From an uncultured Burkholderiaceae bacterium (GTDB lineage Bacteria; Pseudomonadota; Gammaproteobacteria; Burkholderiales; Burkholderiaceae_F), in the NCBI GenBank assembly GCA_937936215.1, contig CALGWX010000115.1:1-8722 (forward strand): a stretch of 8,722 nt of DNA, read 5' to 3'. A program made the translations under genes and the position numbers. Positions 5,973 to 8,722 of the stretch are shown here, piece by piece (position 1 is the first letter of the stretch; each line of letters opens with the position of its first letter). Under the pieces are notes generated by a model that was given only the letters and a program-made list of their open reading frames with translations, made no database searches and was not told the DNA's origin.

Positions 5973-6395
5973 CTACAGCCGCTGCAGCGTCGCCTCGTCG
6001 GGCACGCCAGCGAAGAACTTGTCGAGGGCGCGGCTGAAGATCGGCTCGCCGGTGGCTCGCGCGAACAGCGTCATGCAGGAGCGGAACTTCAGGTCGTCGG
6101 GCGAGCCGAAAATCTCACGCGCGCTGCGGCCCTCCACCCCCAGCACGAGCCCGGTGCAGCGGGCCAGCCGCGGCCCCAGCAGCGGGTGCGCCCAGTAGGC
6201 GCGCGCCTCTTCGAGCGAGCCGATGCCGTAGCGGTTGGCCATCGCGCTCGATCCCAACCCCTTCAGTTGCGGGAAGACGAACCACATCCAGTGGCTCGTC
6301 TTGCAGCCGGCGGCCAGCTCGGCCACGACGTCGTCGTACACCGGCGCCTGCGCCCGCACGAAGCGCTCGAGCTCGAACGGATCGTCGGCCGCCAT
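5973..6395 (-). CDS. DUF1810 family protein
   Basis: A 140-residue soluble protein of the DUF1810 family (COG5579), small cytoplasmic proteins of unknown function. The whole family pattern is present: FVRAQAPVYDDVVAEL (12-27), GCKTSHWMWFVFPQLKGLG (30-48), NRYGI (54-58), the AHPLLGPRL segment (69-77), and IFGSPDDLKFRSCMTLF (95-111). No signal peptide or membrane segment is seen. The ATG at 6395 begins directly at the family N-terminus. It lies only 8 bp after the stop of the DUF349 gene on the same strand, and no strong Shine-Dalgarno motif sits at the usual distance (AGGCGG is about 14 bases away), so translational coupling to the upstream gene is likely. The frame is open far upstream on the same strand, but that stretch is a shadow of the DUF349 gene. 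Length is full for the family and no damage is seen. Confidence 0.92.
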   Translation of the reverse strand: MAADDPFELERFVRAQAPVYDDVVAELAAGCKTSHWMWFVFPQLKGLGSSAMANRYGIGSLEEARAYWAHPLLGPRLARCTGLVLGVEGRSAREIFGSPDDLKFRSCMTLFARATGEPIFSRALDKFFAGVPDEATLQRL

Positions 6396-6403
6396 CGCGC
6401 CGG

Positions 6404-8722
6404 TCAGTGCCGCCTTGCCAGCGCGGCGACGATGGCCTCGACGCGGCCGCGGTCGCGCGCTGCGCTCACCCCCGGGGTGGCGCACCAGTCGAGCAGCACG
6501 CCGGTCAGGTCGCCGGCGCTGCGGCTGGCGCTCTTGAAGCGGCTGTTCAGTTGCTTGACTTGCACCGCGAGCCGCTCCTTGGCGAGGTCGGCGGGACTGG
6601 GGATGCCCAGCGCCAGTTCCAACTCCAGCAGCGCGTCGCGGCGCGCGGCGGCGCCGGCGTCGATGCGGTCGAGATGGTCCCAGCGCGCGTCCTCGTCGCC
6701 GAACGCGGCGAGCGCCTGCTCGCCGCGGACGAGCAGCTTCTTCTCCCACGCCTCCGGCAGCGCCGGCAGCGCCGCCCAGCGGCCGCGCCAGGCTTCGGCG
6801 TCGGGCGGCGCGACGGGCTGGGCCTGCGCCGCCGCGTCGAGCTCTTCGCACAGCCACGCCTTCGCGAGCAGCGCCTGCCAGTCGCCCGCCTCCCTGCCTC
6901 GGGCGCGGCCGTCGAGCCGCTGTTCCGCCTGCGCCCGCGCGGCGCGGAACCGCGACTGAAGCGCCGGCGGCGGCGCATGCGCGGCGGCGGCGTCCTGCCA
7001 GCGTTGCTGCAGCTCGCGCAGCCGTCGCCGCAACTCGCCCTCGTCGCCACCCTCGGCGCGGGCGAGCGCCTCGGCCTCGGCGATCACGTCCTCGAACGCG
7101 CGCCGCTCGCCGCGCTTGCGCTCGTCCTGCGTCTTGCGGGCGGCATCGCGCGCCTCGAACACGGCGTTGCAGGCGGCGCGGAAGCGCTCCCAAAGCTGCC
7201 GCTCGTCGCGGCCGGCGAGCGGATGCGCCCGGGCGTGCTCGGTCCAGCGCGCCTGCAGCGCGCGCGCCTGCGCCGGGGCGTCGCGCTCCTGCGCTTTTTC
7301 GAGCAGCGCCTCGGCCTCGGCGATCAGCGCCAGCCGGCCGGACTTGGCCTCGTTGCGCTCCTGCGCGAGGAGCTCGCGCAGCGGCGCCACCGCCTCGCGC
7401 ATGCGGGCGTCGAGTTTCTTCCACGCCTCCGGCTCGACGCTGCCCAGCTGGCCGTGGTGCCAGGTCTGGTCGGTCTCGCGCAGCCAGCGCTCGATGGCGC
7501 GCAGGTCGCGCGGCTCGGCAGCGAGAAGCTCCTGCGCCTTGGCTGCGGCGGCGGCGATGAACTCCTCGCGCTGCTTGCGCGCTTGCTTGCGCGCCGCGTG
7601 CAGCTCGGCAAAGTGGCGCGCCGCCGGCGCGTAGGCCTTCTCGCAGGCGGTGTCGAAGCGTTCCCACAGCGACTTCGGCACGCCGCTGGCCTGCTCGTCG
7701 AGCGCCTTCCACTCGGCGCGCAGCTTCTGCACTTCCTTGGCCAGCTGCGCCGGCGGCAGCGGCTCGGCGCCGAGCGCCTCGGCGCGCTCGCACAACTGCA
7801 CGCGGGCGTTGTGCTGGCCGAAGCTCATCCAGCGTTCCATCTCGCCGAGCTGCTGCACCAGGCGGCTCAAGCGCTGGATGGTCGGCTTGGGCAGCGTGCC
7901 GGCGGCGGCCTTCAGTGCCCGCGTCTGGTCGGCGGCGGCGCGCGCGGCCTGCAACTGGCCGGCGGCCAGCGCCGTTTCCGCCTCGTGCAGCAGCGTGTGC
8001 AACTGGTGCCGCGCCGCCGCCTCCTGCTGCTGGGTGGCGCGGATCTGCGCCAGCCGGCGGCTCTCGATGACCATGATCGCCGCCTCGAAGCGGCGGGTGA
8101 GGTCCGGCGTGCGCACGGCCAGATCGAGCGCCTGCCAGCGTTGCGGCAGCTGCGCGTTGTCGATGCCGGTGTCGGCGGCGAGCCGCTCGGCCTCCTCGAC
8201 CAGCGCCTCGGCGGCGGCCAGCGCTGGGGCCGACTGCTCCCAGCGCGCGATCGCCTGCTCGGCGGTCGCCAGCCGCTCGAGCGCGCCCGGGATCTGCAGG
8301 CCCTGCGCCTCGGCGCGCAGCGCCTCCAGTTCGGCGCGCAACTGCGGCAGCGCCGCCGCATCGGGCGTGGCGGCGTGCGCGGCCAGCCAGTCGTGCAGCT
8401 TCTGCGCGAAGGCGGCGCGGGCGCGCTGTTCCTCGCGCTCGCGCTCGAAGCGCGCCTGCAGGGCGGCGTTGGCCGCCTCCCAGCGCGCCAGGCGCAACGG
8501 GTCGTCGGCAAGGCCCAGCGCCTTCCAGCGCCGCTCCAGTTCGACCGCTGCCATCACTACCGCGCCCGGCTGCTCGACCAGCGCCTCGGCCTGCGCCAGC
8601 AGCGCATCGGCCTTGGCGGCCTGCTCGGCGCGGCGGTCGATCGCCTCGACCCGCTGCTTGGCCAGGCGCGCCACGCCGCGGTCCTTTTCCTGCGCCACAT
8701 CGGCGAGCCGGCGCAGCTCGGC
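6404..8722 (-). CDS. DUF349 repeat protein (5' end beyond the window)
   Basis: C-terminal 772 residues of a large DUF349-family protein; the frame is open to the right edge, so the N-terminus is missing. Family function is not established. The chain is almost entirely helical, rich in Ala, Arg, Glu and Leu, with repeated units of about 75-150 residues marked by a Trp in an RW/EW context followed later by a WERF-, RFE- or RFR-type segment. Counting from the first codon at the edge, these Trp lie near 66, 196, 338, 421, 493 and 575; the clearest units are 338-390 (EWKALDEQASG, LWERFDTACEKAY) and 493-540 (RWTEHARAHP, LWERFRAACNAVF). The tail LELELALGIPSPADLAKERL (about 698-717) is typical of proteobacterial members. 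No signal peptide or membrane helix is visible in the part present, so it is probably cytoplasmic and extended, possibly a scaffold. It is followed 8 bp later by the DUF1810 gene, most likely in the same transcript. Confidence 0.87.
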   Translation of the reverse strand, partial: AELRRLADVAQEKDRGVARLAKQRVEAIDRRAEQAAKADALLAQAEALVEQPGAVVMAAVELERRWKALGLADDPLRLARWEAANAALQARFEREREEQRARAAFAQKLHDWLAAHAATPDAAALPQLRAELEALRAEAQGLQIPGALERLATAEQAIARWEQSAPALAAAEALVEEAERLAADTGIDNAQLPQRWQALDLAVRTPDLTRRFEAAIMVIESRRLAQIRATQQQEAAARHQLHTLLHEAETALAAGQLQAARAAADQTRALKAAAGTLPKPTIQRLSRLVQQLGEMERWMSFGQHNARVQLCERAEALGAEPLPPAQLAKEVQKLRAEWKALDEQASGVPKSLWERFDTACEKAYAPAARHFAELHAARKQARKQREEFIAAAAAKAQELLAAEPRDLRAIERWLRETDQTWHHGQLGSVEPEAWKKLDARMREAVAPLRELLAQERNEAKSGRLALIAEAEALLEKAQERDAPAQARALQARWTEHARAHPLAGRDERQLWERFRAACNAVFEARDAARKTQDERKRGERRAFEDVIAEAEALARAEGGDEGELRRRLRELQQRWQDAAAAHAPPPALQSRFRAARAQAEQRLDGRARGREAGDWQALLAKAWLCEELDAAAQAQPVAPPDAEAWRGRWAALPALPEAWEKKLLVRGEQALAAFGDEDARWDHLDRIDAGAAARRDALLELELALGIPSPADLAKERLAVQVKQLNSRFKSASRSAGDLTGVLLDWCATPGVSAARDRGRVEAIVAALARRH

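Noticed and set aside
5961..5990. Bidirectional terminator between the convergent chrA and DUF1810 genes
   Set aside because: Only a 4-bp CCGG pairing and a short GCTGCAGC palindrome are present, with no T tract, and the gap is 6 bp.
6396..7793. Open frame extending the DUF1810 protein far upstream
   Set aside because: It overlaps the DUF349 gene in another frame and reads as low-complexity Arg/Ala/Gly. The DUF1810 family starts at the ATG at 6395.

Overview
The window is a very GC-rich stretch of bacterial chromosome with tightly packed genes and strong G/C preference at third codon positions. Gene content and protein style (a DUF3422 membrane-anchored protein, a large DUF349 repeat protein, a flavocytochrome c-type sulfide dehydrogenase pair, a two-domain ChrA) fit a betaproteobacterium of the Burkholderiales/Rhodocyclales type. 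That assignment is an inference from protein resemblance, not from a marker gene. I see no rRNA, tRNA, CRISPR array, transposase, integrase or phage gene.

Layout, left to right. Positions 1-104 hold no gene I can identify and may carry the 3' end of a neighbouring gene. A secreted DUF2807 (head GIN) repeat protein lies on the minus strand (105-884). After a 254-bp gap comes a DUF3422 protein with two C-terminal membrane helices, also on the minus strand (1139-2458). A 325-bp divergent control region (2459-2783) separates it from a plus-strand two-gene operon: a small periplasmic c-type cytochrome (fccA-like, 2784-3101) and a Tat-type flavoprotein (fccB-like, 3112-4492), followed by a hairpin terminator (4517-4541). 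A plus-strand chromate transporter, chrA, follows (about 4767-5966). It converges, with only 6 bp between stop codons, on a minus-strand pair: a DUF349 repeat protein running off the right edge (6404-8722) and, 8 bp downstream of it, a DUF1810 protein (5973-6395).

How the genes work together. The cytochrome and flavoprotein should form one periplasmic enzyme that oxidises sulfide or a related sulfur compound on the flavin/disulfide subunit and passes electrons to the haem subunit. ChrA is a membrane oxyanion exporter with no clear tie to its neighbours. DUF349 and DUF1810 are almost certainly co-transcribed, but neither has an assigned function.

The points most worth checking are: a one-base frameshift in a G5 run in fccB; Asn in FccB where the flavin-linking cysteine is normally found, with the redox cysteine pair kept; a chrA whose best start by ribosome-binding site and homology is ATC; and a repeat- and palindrome-rich divergent control region. 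I did not find convincing evidence of a wholly new multi-gene system.
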